A stretch of 64,000 bases of DNA from Pseudomonas fluorescens. GTDB taxonomy: Bacteria > Pseudomonadota > Gammaproteobacteria > Pseudomonadales > Pseudomonadaceae. Position 1 is the stretch's first letter; each line of letters begins with the position of its first letter. Location: positions 1,302,001 through 1,366,000 of the forward strand of contig NZ_CP038438.1 of the NCBI RefSeq assembly GCF_004683905.1, in the 5' to 3' direction. The notes under the pieces were generated by a model. It saw only the letters and a list, made by a program, of their open reading frames with translations, searched no databases and was not told where the DNA came from. Positions 26,435-35,537 of the stretch are shown one piece after another. The position numbers and the translations under genes were made by a program.

Positions 26435-27463
26435 ATGGCACTGGGTTTCACCCCGGCGATACACATTTACGGGGCCCATTCGGCCCTGCTCAATCAACGT
26501 CTGATCAGTTGGGAACACATCGACGCTGCCGGTTTCGAGTCCGATCAACTGACGTTGACCATCGATCTTGAAGGCCTCGAAGGGCTGCCGGATCTGGGCG
26601 GGAAAATCGGCCTTGAGGTCGGTTATCTGGAGTCGGGAATGGTCGACAAGGGCCAGTTCAAAGTGACGCGCCTGACGCCGACGCTGTTTCCGTTCCGCCT
26701 GACGCTGGTGGCCACGGCGGCGCCGTTCAGCAAGGATGATGAGACGGGATTCAAGCAACGTCGCACGGCCAGTCATGGCCCGACCACCTTGGGTGCGCTG
26801 TTTCGCAAGCTGGTGTCGAGCCATGGCTTTTCACCGCGCGTCGCGCCCGAGGTGGCGATGATCAGGATCGATCACGTCGACCAGTCCAACGAAACCGATA
26901 TGAGCTTTCTGACGCGCCTGGCGAAAAAGTACAACGCGGTGACCAAACCCTACAACGACGTGTACGTGCTGGCCCGTCCCGGCCAGACCAAATCGTTGTC
27001 GGGCCAGGTGCTGGCGGACGTGACCTTGTCGGTGACCAGCAACAACCGTCCCGGCGATCACGCGTTCGTCAGCGCCACGCTGGAGGAGTCTGCCCGCGAG
27101 CAGACCAAGGGTTGCAAGACCTGTTTTTGGGATGGCGCTGCAGGTGTGTTGCGCTGGGTTGAAACGGGACTTGCACCGTTCAAGACCCTCCGCCAGAAAC
27201 AACCCAGCGAAGCCGATGCGATCGCCGTCGGCGAAGGCGAAGTGCGCAAGATGCTCCGGCAAAAATACAAGGTGAAAATCACCTGCCCCGGCAATCCACT
27301 GCTGGCCGCCGAAGGCCTTGTGCTGCTCGACGAGACCTGGCCGGACTTCATGCGTGGGCGCTGGTCGATCGAAAAAGTCACCGCCAGCGGCAATCGCGAG
27401 AACAGCTATCGCTGTGTGATCGATGCCGCGTGCCTCGACCCGAAAGCCGAAGCCAAGGACTGA
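26435..27463 (+). CDS. Baseplate hub protein D, set 1
   Basis: A 342-residue P2 gpD/T4 gp27-type hub that links the tube to the spike. Features are the N-terminal YGAHSALLNQRLISWEHIDAAG-like beta barrel half and the FLTRLAKKYNAVTKPYND segment at about 155-172. An AAGGAGG precedes the ATG. In R2 pyocin the lysis genes follow at this point; here a REP doublet and the whole second tail set come first. Confidence 0.92.
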   Translation: MALGFTPAIHIYGAHSALLNQRLISWEHIDAAGFESDQLTLTIDLEGLEGLPDLGGKIGLEVGYLESGMVDKGQFKVTRLTPTLFPFRLTLVATAAPFSKDDETGFKQRRTASHGPTTLGALFRKLVSSHGFSPRVAPEVAMIRIDHVDQSNETDMSFLTRLAKKYNAVTKPYNDVYVLARPGQTKSLSGQVLADVTLSVTSNNRPGDHAFVSATLEESAREQTKGCKTCFWDGAAGVLRWVETGLAPFKTLRQKQPSEADAIAVGEGEVRKMLRQKYKVKITCPGNPLLAAEGLVLLDETWPDFMRGRWSIEKVTASGNRENSYRCVIDAACLDPKAEAKD

Positions 27464-27480
27464 TCTCACACCCACGAGTC

Positions 27481-27576
27481 CCCTGTAGGAGTGAGCCTGC
27501 TCGCGATAGCGGTGTGTCAGGCACATTGATTGTGAATGTGGCACCGCCATCGCGAGCAGGCTCACTCCTACAGGGG
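27481..27576. repeat. REP doublet, type B, at the junction of the two tail sets
   Basis: CCCTGTAGGAGTGAGCCTGC and its inverse form a head-to-head pair between the last gene of set 1 and the first gene of set 2. Confidence 0.9.
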
Positions 27577-27621
27577 ATTCGCGGTGTTTTCTGCAACTCA
27601 TTTCAACTCTGGAACACCACC

Positions 27622-28206
27622 ATGAAGATCACCCCGATCCTCACGCAGCTGCGTGGGCAATGCCCTGGGCTTGCCAATCACATTGCGGTGGGTGTCGATC
27701 TGGCGTTGCTGCAAGGCAACGCCGATCTGCCGACACCCTCGGCCCATGTTCTGCCCCTGGCGGATCTCGCCAGTACCAGCACCGCACAAAACCTCACCGC
27801 ACAACCGATCCGCGACCGCTTCGAAATCGTCCTGGCGCTCGACGCCAGCGACAGCACAAAAGCGCTGGATCTGTTGCACGACCTGCGCGCCGAACTGTGG
27901 CGCGCGCTGGTGGGATTCAAACCGGGCAATGACTACAGCGCCATCGTCTACGACGGCGGCGAGATGGTCTCGATCAACAGCAGCCGGGCCTTCTATCGGC
28001 TGCGCTTTTTTACCGAGTTCCAGCTCGGCCGCAATCTGCCGAGTCAGCCTGCGGAGAGTTGGCACGAACGTGAACTGGACGGTTTGTCGTCCTTTACCGG
28101 GGTCACCGTGCGGGTCGATGCGATCGACCCGGCAGACCCCAATCTGAAACACCCGGGCCCTGACGGGCGCGTGGAACTGACTTTCTCTGGAGACGTAACC
28201 CCATGA
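27622..28206 (+). CDS. Mu gp37-like tail terminator protein, set 2
   Basis: A 194-residue protein with a Mu gp37-type pattern: N-terminal helix (ITPILTQLRGQCPGL), then a beta domain with RDRFEIVLALDA and FYRLRFFTEFQLGRN. It is the first gene of the Mu-like set and overlaps the next start (ATGA). Its expected role is to cap the tail at the head-proximal end, which a tailocin needs because no head is made. Confidence 0.75.
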   Translation: MKITPILTQLRGQCPGLANHIAVGVDLALLQGNADLPTPSAHVLPLADLASTSTAQNLTAQPIRDRFEIVLALDASDSTKALDLLHDLRAELWRALVGFKPGNDYSAIVYDGGEMVSINSSRAFYRLRFFTEFQLGRNLPSQPAESWHERELDGLSSFTGVTVRVDAIDPADPNLKHPGPDGRVELTFSGDVTP

Positions 28207-28382
28207 GCAATCGCATCACCGTACTGCCGGCCGCTGGCCGTGCCGTGCCTGACCCGGAAGCGGGCGATCTGCTGCCCAAAGAAGGCCGTGAAGTGCTGGA
28301 CAGCGCCTGGTGGCGCCGACGTCTGGCCGACGGCGATATCACTCTCAAAACCGTAAAAGTCAAAGCACAGGGAGCCAAATAA
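28203..28382 (+). CDS. DUF2635 protein (Mu gp38-like), set 2
   Basis: A 59-residue protein, MSNRITVLPAAGRAVPDPEA onwards, with the pattern LLPKEGREVxDSxWWRRRLADGDI typical of DUF2635, always found just upstream of Mu-type sheath genes. It overlaps the gp37-like stop (ATGA) and the sheath start (TAATG). The function is unknown. Confidence 0.88.
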   Translation: MSNRITVLPAAGRAVPDPEAGDLLPKEGREVLDSAWWRRRLADGDITLKTVKVKAQGAK

Positions 28383-29878
28383 TGGCGATCGGATTCAGCA
28401 ACATCCCCGCGGACATTCGTGTACCGCTGTTCTATGCCGAAATGGACAACTCGGCCGCCAATAGTGCGACTTCGGCCATGCGCCGTCTGATCGTCGCTCA
28501 GGTCAACGACAACATCGCCCCGACTGAAGTCGGCAAACTGGTGCTGGTCTCCAGCGTCGCGCTGGCAAAAAGCATCGGCGGTCAGGGCTCGATGCTCGCC
28601 TCGATGTATGAGACCTTCCGCAAGGCCGACCCGATCGGCGAGATCTGGTGCCTGCCGCTGCACAACGCTGAAGGCGCCATCGCCAAAGGCGTGCTGACCC
28701 TGACTGGCACTGCGACTCAGGCTGGCGTGCTCAACCTGTACGTCGCTGGTGTGCGTGTGCAGGCCACCGTGGTCAACGGTGCCACCGCTGCTCAAGCGGC
28801 TACCGCACTGGCACAGAAAATCAACGCCACCGCCGATCTGCCGGTCAGCGCGGCGGCTGCTGAAGGCGTGGTCACTCTGACCGCCAAATGGACCGGCGAC
28901 AGCGGTAACGACATCAGCCTGCAGTTCAATCGCCTGGGCAAGAGCAACGGCGAAGAGACCCCGGCCGGCCTGACGACCGCGATCACTGCCATGACCGGCG
29001 GCGCCGGCGTGCCGGACCAGGTCGCAGCCGTGGCTGCACTGGGTGACGAGCCGTTCGAGTTCATCGCGCTGCCGTGGTCGGATCTGTCGACCCTCAACAC
29101 CTGGCAAGCGGTGATGGATGACAGCACCGGTCGCTGGTCCTGGGCCAAGCAATTGTTCGGTCACGTTTACAGCGCCAAGCGCGGCACCGTCGGCACGCTG
29201 GTTGCTGCTGGCCAGGCACGTAACGATCAGCACATGACCATTCAGGCGCTGGAGCCGGGCGTACCGCAACCGTTCTGGGTACAAGCTGCCGCACTGGCTG
29301 CGCGCACCGCGGTGTTCATCTCTGCCGATGCCAGCCGTCCGACCCAAAGCGGCAGCCTGCCGGGCGTTGATCCGGCGCCGGCCAGCGAGCGTTTCACCCT
29401 GACCGAGCGTCAGTCGCTGCTCAACTACGGCATCGCCACCGCCTACTACGAAGGCGGCTACGTGCGCATTCAGCGTTCGATCACCACCTACCAGAAGAAC
29501 GCTTACGGTCAGGCCGACAACTCCTACCTGGACAGCGAAACCATGCACCAGTCGGCGTTCATCGTGCGTCGTCTGCAAAGCGTGATCACCAGCAAGTACG
29601 GCCGGCACAAACTGGCTTCCGACGGCACCCGTTTCGGCGCCGGCCAGCCGATCGTCACTCCGGCGACCATTCGCGGCGAGCTGATCGCGCAGTACGCCAA
29701 GCTGGAACTGGAAGGCCACGTGGAGAACGCCGAGCTGTTCGCCGAGCACCTGATCGTCGAGCGCGACGTACAGGATCCGAGCCGCGTGAACGTGCTGTTC
29801 CCGCCGGATTACATCAACGGTCTGCGCGTGTTCGCACTGCTCAACCAGTTCCGTCTGCAATACGACGACGCGGCCTGA
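28382..29878 (+). CDS. Contractile tail sheath protein, set 2 (Mu L type)
   Basis: A 498-residue Mu gpL-family sheath, clearly longer than the set 1 sheath and with no visible similarity to it except the general layout. The N terminus is AIGFSNIPADIRVPLFYAE, a central beta insertion is at about 95-200, and the conserved C-terminal core ends in the FPPDYINGLRVFALLNQFR segment. A hairpin terminator-like element follows before the tube gene. Confidence 0.95.
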   Translation: MAIGFSNIPADIRVPLFYAEMDNSAANSATSAMRRLIVAQVNDNIAPTEVGKLVLVSSVALAKSIGGQGSMLASMYETFRKADPIGEIWCLPLHNAEGAIAKGVLTLTGTATQAGVLNLYVAGVRVQATVVNGATAAQAATALAQKINATADLPVSAAAAEGVVTLTAKWTGDSGNDISLQFNRLGKSNGEETPAGLTTAITAMTGGAGVPDQVAAVAALGDEPFEFIALPWSDLSTLNTWQAVMDDSTGRWSWAKQLFGHVYSAKRGTVGTLVAAGQARNDQHMTIQALEPGVPQPFWVQAAALAARTAVFISADASRPTQSGSLPGVDPAPASERFTLTERQSLLNYGIATAYYEGGYVRIQRSITTYQKNAYGQADNSYLDSETMHQSAFIVRRLQSVITSKYGRHKLASDGTRFGAGQPIVTPATIRGELIAQYAKLELEGHVENAELFAEHLIVERDVQDPSRVNVLFPPDYINGLRVFALLNQFRLQYDDAA

Positions 29879-29903
29879 TCGCCGCGTTTGGCCGTAAGCA
29901 TTC

Positions 29904-29927
29904 AGCCCACCTCGGTGGGCTTTTTTA
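29904..29927 (+). terminator. Hairpin between sheath and tube, set 2
   Basis: AGCCCACC and GGTGGGCT pair around TC and are followed by TTTTTA. It could trim transcription between the very abundant sheath and the rest of set 2. Confidence 0.75.
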
Positions 29928-29945
29928 TTTGAAGGGAGTAACACC

Positions 29946-30293
29946 ATGGGTCAAGTGATTGCAGGCACCTGCTACGTCAAAGTCGACGGTGCACAACTGA
30001 CTATCAACGGCGGCTGCGAAGCCTCGCTGATGGCCGTCAAACGCGAAACCGTCGTACCGGGTTTCTACAAGGAAACCGACATCGCGCCGTCGTTCAAAGT
30101 GACCGCGCTGCACACCGCCGACTTCCCGCTGAAGAAGCTGATCGAAGGCACCGACATCACCGTCACCTGCGAATTCAGCAACGGCAAAGTCTACGTGCTG
30201 GCCGGTGCCTATCTGGTTGAGGAGCCGGTTTCCAAGGGCGATGACGCCACCATCGAACTGAAATTCGAAGGCATCAAGGGGACCTGGCAATGA
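29946..30293 (+). CDS. Tail tube protein, set 2 (Mu M type)
   Basis: A 115-residue Mu gpM-family tube protein, MGQVIAGTCYVKVDGAQL at the start and a beta-rich body with FKVTALHTADFPLKKL. A GAAGGGAG precedes the ATG, and the stop overlaps the gp41-like start (ATGA). Confidence 0.92.
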   Translation: MGQVIAGTCYVKVDGAQLTINGGCEASLMAVKRETVVPGFYKETDIAPSFKVTALHTADFPLKKLIEGTDITVTCEFSNGKVYVLAGAYLVEEPVSKGDDATIELKFEGIKGTWQ

Positions 30294-30586
30294 GCGGCGC
30301 CGTGAAGCTTCAGGTTGCGATCGAAGCTCACGGCGAGCCCCTGACCGAACTCGTCCTGCGCCGTCCGACGGTGCAGGAAGTGCGAGCGATCAAGGCGCTG
30401 CCGTACAAGATCGACAAGAGCGAAGAAGTCAGCCTCGACATGGACGTGGCGGCCAAATACATCGCCGTATGCGCCGGCATCCCGCCGTCGTCGGTCAACC
30501 AGCTCGATCTGGCTGACCTCAACGCGCTGAGCTGGGCCGTTGCGAGTTTTTTCATGAGTGCGGCGTCGGAGCCATCACCGACCTGA
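30290..30586 (+). CDS. Tail assembly chaperone (Mu gp41-like), set 2
   Basis: A 98-residue protein with the LxLRRPTVQEVRAI pattern of the phage tail assembly family. Near the end codons AGT TTT TTC form the slippery heptamer T TTT TTC; a -1 shift there would fuse it to the downstream extension ending at 30717. The start is coupled to the tube gene. Confidence 0.88.
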   Translation: MSGAVKLQVAIEAHGEPLTELVLRRPTVQEVRAIKALPYKIDKSEEVSLDMDVAAKYIAVCAGIPPSSVNQLDLADLNALSWAVASFFMSAASEPSPT

Positions 30587-30717
30587 TCGCAGTCGCCTAT
30601 GACCTGGCCTGGTTCTGGAAGGTTGACCCCGAACAGATGATGGCCAGGCCACTGGATGTGCTCCGCGAATCGCTGGAGCACGCGCAACGGATCAATGCGA
30701 TGCAGCAGGTGCAGTGA
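30547..30717 (+). CDS. GpE-type extension made by -1 frameshift, set 2
   Basis: After TTTTTTC (30547-30553) the -1 frame is open to TGA at 30715-30717 and encodes a 54-55-residue extension ending in the helical GpE-type stretch DLAWFWKVDPEQMMARPLDV followed by LRESLEHAQRIN. It has no start codon with a ribosome binding site, and its stop overlaps the tape measure ATG. This mirrors the E/E' pair of set 1. Confidence 0.75.
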   Translation, partial: FFHECGVGAITDLIAVAYDLAWFWKVDPEQMMARPLDVLRESLEHAQRINAMQQVQ

Positions 30718-32615
30718 TGGCAGACGAAGAAAAGAAAGTGCAAACACCGGTGCTGATCACGGGCATCGATGAACTGTCGCCCAAACTCGGCGCCCTGCGA
30801 GTAAAGGTCGAGAGCTTCAAGAAAAATCTCGAACAGACCGGCCTCGGCAAACTGGATATCAGCGGTCTGTTCAAGGGCGGCAGCGTGATCACGCCGTTCG
30901 TGGACGGGATCAAATCGGCGGCAGCGTTTCAGGGCAAATTGACTGAAGTCAGCGAGACGGCGAAAACCGTCGACCTGCCTGCGGCGCCGAAAGTCGCTGC
31001 ACAAAACATGAACGTGTTCAGTGCGTCGATGGAAAAGGTTTCCGCTGCTGTTGACGCGGCGCTGGTGCCGGCAGTCGGTGCGTTGGTCGTCGGGCTTGAG
31101 CCAATGCTGACTCAGGTCGCCAGCCTGCTTGCCGAGAACCCGCAACTGGTGGAAGGCCTGGCTGCGGGGGCTATCGCCTTCTCGGCGATGCAGACCGCGG
31201 TCACCGGCGCCACGCAAGTGTTCGATGTCATGAGCATGGTGCTCAAGACCAATCCGATCATGCTCATCGCCATGGGCATCGCGGTGGCGGCCGGTTTGAT
31301 CTATGCCAACTGGACGCCGATCAGTGCGTTCTTCAAAGGCATGTGGGAAGGCGTGAAAAACATCGGTGCGAGTGCGATGGCGACGTTGCGCTCGATTCTT
31401 GACTGGCGACCACTGGATGCACTGGCGGCGCTGTGGTCACCGGTCGTGGGATTCTTCTCGGGCATGTGGGACGAGGTCAAAGCCGTCACTGCGCCGGTCA
31501 TCGACTTCTTCAAATCGGTGTTCTCGTGGACGCCCGCCGGCATGATCCTGGAAAACTGGGCGCCGCTGACGGGGCTGTTTTCGGCGATCTGGGAACTGCT
31601 CAAGGCCTTGAGTGTGCCGGTGATGGCGTTCCTCAGAAACCTGTTCGACTTCTCGCCGATGCAAATGATCAACAGTGCGTGGGGTGGCGTTGTCAGGTTC
31701 TTCGAGCCGATGTTCGATGGCCTGCGAAAAGTCGCGCAACCGGCTAAAGAGTTTCTGGTGTCGTTGTTCGATTTCTCGCCCATGCAGATGATCACCAGCG
31801 CCTGGGGCGGAGTTGTTGCGTACTTCCAGCCGCTGTGGACGACTCTGCAATCGGCGGTGCAAAGCACCCGGGATACATTGCGGGCACTGTTCGATTATTT
31901 CCCGATGGAAATGATCACCAGCGCCTGGGGTGGTGTCGTCGGGTACTTCGAACCGATCTGGACGGCACTGCAAACCTCAGTGCAGCGGGTCAAAGGCTTT
32001 TTCAGCAGCCTGTTCGAGTGGTCGCCGCTGGAGCAGATTGCGCAGTACTGGCAGCCGGTCGGCGAAGTCTTTTCGGCGCTGTGGGATGTTGTGCTGGCGG
32101 CGTCTGCACCGGTCGTGGACTTTCTGCACACCCTGTTCGAATGGAAACCTCTGGATCAGATCATCGAGAGCTGGGGGCCGATTGTCGGGTGGTTCGGCGA
32201 GTTGTGGCAAAAGCTGCAAACCGTCATCGCGCCGATCAAGGAGCTGTTCGACGGAGGTTTCGCCGGGTTGATCGCCAAGGTCACCGGCAAGGTCGAAACT
32301 CTGACCCAGGCGCAGCGCCAGACCAATGCCGAAGGCAAGGGTGAGCTGGCGCCGGCATTCTTTGGCGCGAGTAGCGCCCCTGCTGGAAACGGAACGCTGC
32401 AAGGCGGATCGCTGCCACAAACCTCCAGCGCCCTGATCCAGCAAAGCGCGGCCAACAACCGTACGCAACTCGAAGGCGGCCTGACCGTGCGCTTCGAAAA
32501 TGCACCGGCGGGGCTGCGCACCGATCAACCACAAACCAATCAACCGGGCCTGGCGCTGTCTTCGCGCATCGGCTATCGCTCGCTGTCGGCAGGAGGTTCC
32601 AATGAACTGGCGTGA
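30717..32615 (+). CDS. Tail tape measure protein with seven 41-residue repeats, set 2
   Basis: The 632-residue protein holds the tape measure position of Mu-like tails. The N-terminal third has coiled regions and a hydrophobic segment at about 178-200 (NPIMLIAMGIAVAAGLIY). From 31398 to 32258 seven tandem repeats of exactly 41 residues (123 bp) follow, with pattern FxWxPMxMIxSAWGGVVxFF near the repeat start. The C terminus is flexible and Ser/Ala/Gln-rich. If wholly helical it would span about 95 nm, shorter than set 1. The ATG overlaps the stop of the frameshift product, and a GTG lies one codon upstream. Confidence 0.88.
   Translation: MADEEKKVQTPVLITGIDELSPKLGALRVKVESFKKNLEQTGLGKLDISGLFKGGSVITPFVDGIKSAAAFQGKLTEVSETAKTVDLPAAPKVAAQNMNVFSASMEKVSAAVDAALVPAVGALVVGLEPMLTQVASLLAENPQLVEGLAAGAIAFSAMQTAVTGATQVFDVMSMVLKTNPIMLIAMGIAVAAGLIYANWTPISAFFKGMWEGVKNIGASAMATLRSILDWRPLDALAALWSPVVGFFSGMWDEVKAVTAPVIDFFKSVFSWTPAGMILENWAPLTGLFSAIWELLKALSVPVMAFLRNLFDFSPMQMINSAWGGVVRFFEPMFDGLRKVAQPAKEFLVSLFDFSPMQMITSAWGGVVAYFQPLWTTLQSAVQSTRDTLRALFDYFPMEMITSAWGGVVGYFEPIWTALQTSVQRVKGFFSSLFEWSPLEQIAQYWQPVGEVFSALWDVVLAASAPVVDFLHTLFEWKPLDQIIESWGPIVGWFGELWQKLQTVIAPIKELFDGGFAGLIAKVTGKVETLTQAQRQTNAEGKGELAPAFFGASSAPAGNGTLQGGSLPQTSSALIQQSAANNRTQLEGGLTVRFENAPAGLRTDQPQTNQPGLALSSRIGYRSLSAGGSNELA
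31398..32258 (+). repeat. Seven tandem 123-bp coding repeats in the set 2 tape measure
   Basis: Repeat starts are at 31398, 31521, 31644, 31767, 31890, 32013 and 32136. Copies 3, 4 and 5 are the most alike (SAWGGVV in all three); the outer copies are more diverged. Confidence 0.9.
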
Positions 32616-33837
32616 CCGTTTGTTGCCGGCATCGTTTCGCGGTGTCGGATTCTGGATCGATCAGGCGAAAACCCCGGTCGGTCGCAAAGGTCAGTTGCAC
32701 GAATACCCGCAACGCGACCTGCCGTATTTCGAGGATCTCGGCCAGCAGGCCAAGACCCACGACCTGACGGCGTTCATCATCGGCGCCGATTGTCTGGAGC
32801 AGCGCGACAAGCTGCTCAAGGCCTTGGAGGCGGGCAGTGGTGAATTGGTGCATCCGTGGCTCGGACGCCTGCAAGTCAAAGTCGGCGAATGCGACATGAC
32901 CCACACCCGCCAGGACGGCGGGCTGGTGACGTTCAGCCTGAAGTTTTACCCGGACCGGCCGTTGCCGTTTCCGACCGCCACGGTCAGTACGCAAAAAGTT
33001 CTGTTGGCCAAGGCTGACACTTTGTTGGGTTCGGCGGTGGCGCGCTTCGAGCAGGCGATGACGTTGATCAAGGCTGCGCGGATCGGCATCGCCAATCTGC
33101 GCAACAGCCTGACCGGCGTGTATGAGGTGATCAAAGAGCAGCTCAAACCGCTGATCGAGCAGTATCGGCAGATCACCGAACTGGTCAAAGCGGTCAAGGA
33201 GTTGCCCAAGGAAGTGGCGGCGGAGTTCAAAGGCTTGCTCGGCGATATCAAGGAACTCAAGGCATTCGCGAAGGAGGGCTACCGTGGCGTGATTGCCGAC
33301 GTGTCCCAACAACTCGAAGCCATCCGCAAGGCTGATGCGCCGAAGATCACCACCGGCAAGGACACCAACGCGGCGGCACAAGCCATGGCCGATCTGGTGC
33401 AGGACACGGTGCTGGTCAAAGTCGCGCAATGGGTGGCGTCGATGCCGGTGGCGACTCCGGCGGTGAAGCTGTCGTCGACACCTTCGGTGGCGCATCAGGC
33501 GGATCAACCGGTGACTCGTCAGGAAGTGCCGGTGACCGAAGAAATGAAAGCACTGCAGAAGGCGGTCGGGGTGGCAATCGACCCGATGCTGGACAAGGCC
33601 GATCCCAAACATCACCAGGCAATCAACGATGTGAAGGAAGCGCTGATTGCGCATCTCAAGGCAGTGGCGTCATCCGGTGTGCGCCAGGTCACCAAATCGT
33701 TTCAGGAAAGCCTGCCGGCGCTGGTGGTGGCCTACAAGCAATTTGCCGATGCCACACGGGTGACTCAAGTGACGCAGAGCAACGCGATGAACCATCCGGG
33801 CTTTTCTCCCAACGACGTAAAAGTGTCCAGGGAGTGA
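32602..33837 (+). CDS. Mu gp43-like protein (DNA circularisation N-terminal family), set 2
   Basis: A 411-residue protein starting MNWRDRLLPASFRGVGFWI, the signature of the family named after DNA circularisation but encoded in Mu-like tail operons between tape measure and hub. It is probably a tail or baseplate component that folds like a LysM-linked hub adaptor; the DNA role is doubtful in this setting. It overlaps the tape measure end by 14 bases. Confidence 0.88.
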   Translation: MNWRDRLLPASFRGVGFWIDQAKTPVGRKGQLHEYPQRDLPYFEDLGQQAKTHDLTAFIIGADCLEQRDKLLKALEAGSGELVHPWLGRLQVKVGECDMTHTRQDGGLVTFSLKFYPDRPLPFPTATVSTQKVLLAKADTLLGSAVARFEQAMTLIKAARIGIANLRNSLTGVYEVIKEQLKPLIEQYRQITELVKAVKELPKEVAAEFKGLLGDIKELKAFAKEGYRGVIADVSQQLEAIRKADAPKITTGKDTNAAAQAMADLVQDTVLVKVAQWVASMPVATPAVKLSSTPSVAHQADQPVTRQEVPVTEEMKALQKAVGVAIDPMLDKADPKHHQAINDVKEALIAHLKAVASSGVRQVTKSFQESLPALVVAYKQFADATRVTQVTQSNAMNHPGFSPNDVKVSRE

Positions 33838-33840
33838 GCC

Positions 33841-34884
33841 ATGAGCGAGATGGATAACCATGTCACGCTGACCGTCAACAACATGGAATACGGCGGCTGG
33901 AAAAGCGTGGAAATCACCGCCGATCTTGAGCGCCAGTTCCGCACCTTCAAACTCGACATCACCTGGCAGTGGCCGGGGCAGACGGTGGATCAACGGATCA
34001 AACCGGGTGACCCGTGCGAAGTGAAAATCGGCCAGGACCTGGTGCTCACTGGCTACGTGTTCAAGGCCCCGATCAGTTACGACGGACGCCAGATCAGCCT
34101 GAGCATCGAGGGTAGCTCCAAGACTCAGGATCTGGTCGATTGCGCAGCCACCAACCGGCCGAACCAATGGCAGGAGCAACCGCTGCTGAGCATCGTCCAG
34201 GCTCTGGCGGCGGAATACTCGCTGTACGTGGTCAACGAAATTCCCGAGACCGCGCGGCTCGCCAAACACACCATCGTGCCGGGCGAAACGGTGTTCCAGT
34301 CGATCGATCGTCTGCTCTCGCTGTTCCGGGTGTTTTCCACTGATGACGAGCAAGGCCGGCTGGTGCTGGCCAAGCCCGGTAGTGGTGGTCGGGCCAGTGA
34401 CGCGCTGGAGTTGGGCAAGAACATTCTGTCGGCGAACGCGCCGATGGATCAGAGCCAGGTGTTTTCTGAATACCGAGTGATCGGTCAGCAGAAAGGCTCG
34501 GACAATAAGAGCGGGGCGGCCGTCAGCGAGGTTCAATCCAGCGCGGCTGATCTGAGCTTCAAGCGCCGCCGCACCACGATCATCAACGAGGGCACCGCGC
34601 TGACGTTCGAGTTGGCCCAGCAACGCGCCCAATGGGAAAGCGCCACCCGCATGGGCCGGGCGCAGACCACCACCTATCAGGTGCAGGGCTGGCGTCAGTC
34701 CAATGGCGATCTGTGGCGCCACAACACGCTGGTGAAGGTCACGGATCCGGTGCTCGGTTTCGACGGCGACATGTTGATTTCCAAAGTCACCTATTCGCTC
34801 TCGGCGCAAGGCTCGGTGACCACGCTGCAAGTGGCGCCACCGCATACCTTCGATCCTGATCCCACGCCTCCGAAAAAAACCTGA
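33841..34884 (+). CDS. Baseplate hub protein (Mu P/gp44 type), set 2
   Basis: A 347-residue hub of the Mu P family, the functional counterpart of gpD in set 1. It has the VTLTVNNMEYGGWKSVEIT N terminus and the long central GxPGETVFQSIDRLLSLFRV-type helix region at about 145-165. A REP doublet separates it from the spike gene. Confidence 0.9.
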   Translation: MSEMDNHVTLTVNNMEYGGWKSVEITADLERQFRTFKLDITWQWPGQTVDQRIKPGDPCEVKIGQDLVLTGYVFKAPISYDGRQISLSIEGSSKTQDLVDCAATNRPNQWQEQPLLSIVQALAAEYSLYVVNEIPETARLAKHTIVPGETVFQSIDRLLSLFRVFSTDDEQGRLVLAKPGSGGRASDALELGKNILSANAPMDQSQVFSEYRVIGQQKGSDNKSGAAVSEVQSSAADLSFKRRRTTIINEGTALTFELAQQRAQWESATRMGRAQTTTYQVQGWRQSNGDLWRHNTLVKVTDPVLGFDGDMLISKVTYSLSAQGSVTTLQVAPPHTFDPDPTPPKKT

Positions 34885-34897
34885 GCCTGACACCGAA

Positions 34898-34990
34898 CCC
34901 CTGTGGGAGCGGGCTTGCTCGCGAAAGCGTCAGCAGCTCCAACATCCCATTGACTGACCCACCGCTTTCGCGAGCAAGCCCGCTCCCACA
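34898..34990. repeat. REP doublet, type A, inside tail set 2
   Basis: GTGGGAGCGGGCTTGCTCGC and its inverse form a head-to-head pair between the hub and spike genes. Confidence 0.9.
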
Positions 34991-35027
34991 TGTTGTCCGT
35001 GTCGGGTCTGCTCCCTGAGGACAATTC

Positions 35028-35537
35028 ATGAGCCTACTGACACGCCTGCTGGCGCGCGGCACTGTCGTGCTCGCCCATTCGGCATCCAAGCTGCAATCGC
35101 TGCAAATGCGCCTCACCGCCGGCGAGGTGAACGACGACATGGAGCATTTCGAACCCTACGGTTTCACCAGCAACCCGCTGGCCGGCGCCGAAGGCATCGT
35201 CACGTTTCTCGGCGGTGACCGGTCTCACGCCATCGCCCTGGTGGTCGCCGACCGCCGCTATCGCTTGCAGTCGCTGGCCTCTGGCGAAGTGGCGATCTAC
35301 ACCGACGAGGGCGACAAAATTCACTTCAAGCGCGGGCGGATCATCGACATCGAAACCGCCACCCTGAACATCCGCGCCAGCAGCGCGGTGAACTTCGACA
35401 CGCCGGTGATCAACCAGACCGGCAAGATCGTTTCCACCGGCGACCAACTCGCCGGCGGCATCAGCCAGATCAAACACGTGCACGTTGGCGTGCAGGCCGG
35501 TAGCGGCCAGACCGGTGCGCCGGCAGGAGGCAAATAA
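35028..35537 (+). CDS. Baseplate spike (Mu gp45 type), set 2
   Basis: A 169-residue spike protein. Its C terminus carries HVH (His150, His152), the HxH motif that binds an iron ion at the tip of many contractile-tail spikes, within IKHVHVGVQAGSG. The N-terminal part forms the OB-fold (EPYGFTSNPLAGAEGIVTFL). The stop overlaps the next start (TAATG). Confidence 0.9.
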   Translation: MSLLTRLLARGTVVLAHSASKLQSLQMRLTAGEVNDDMEHFEPYGFTSNPLAGAEGIVTFLGGDRSHAIALVVADRRYRLQSLASGEVAIYTDEGDKIHFKRGRIIDIETATLNIRASSAVNFDTPVINQTGKIVSTGDQLAGGISQIKHVHVGVQAGSGQTGAPAGGK

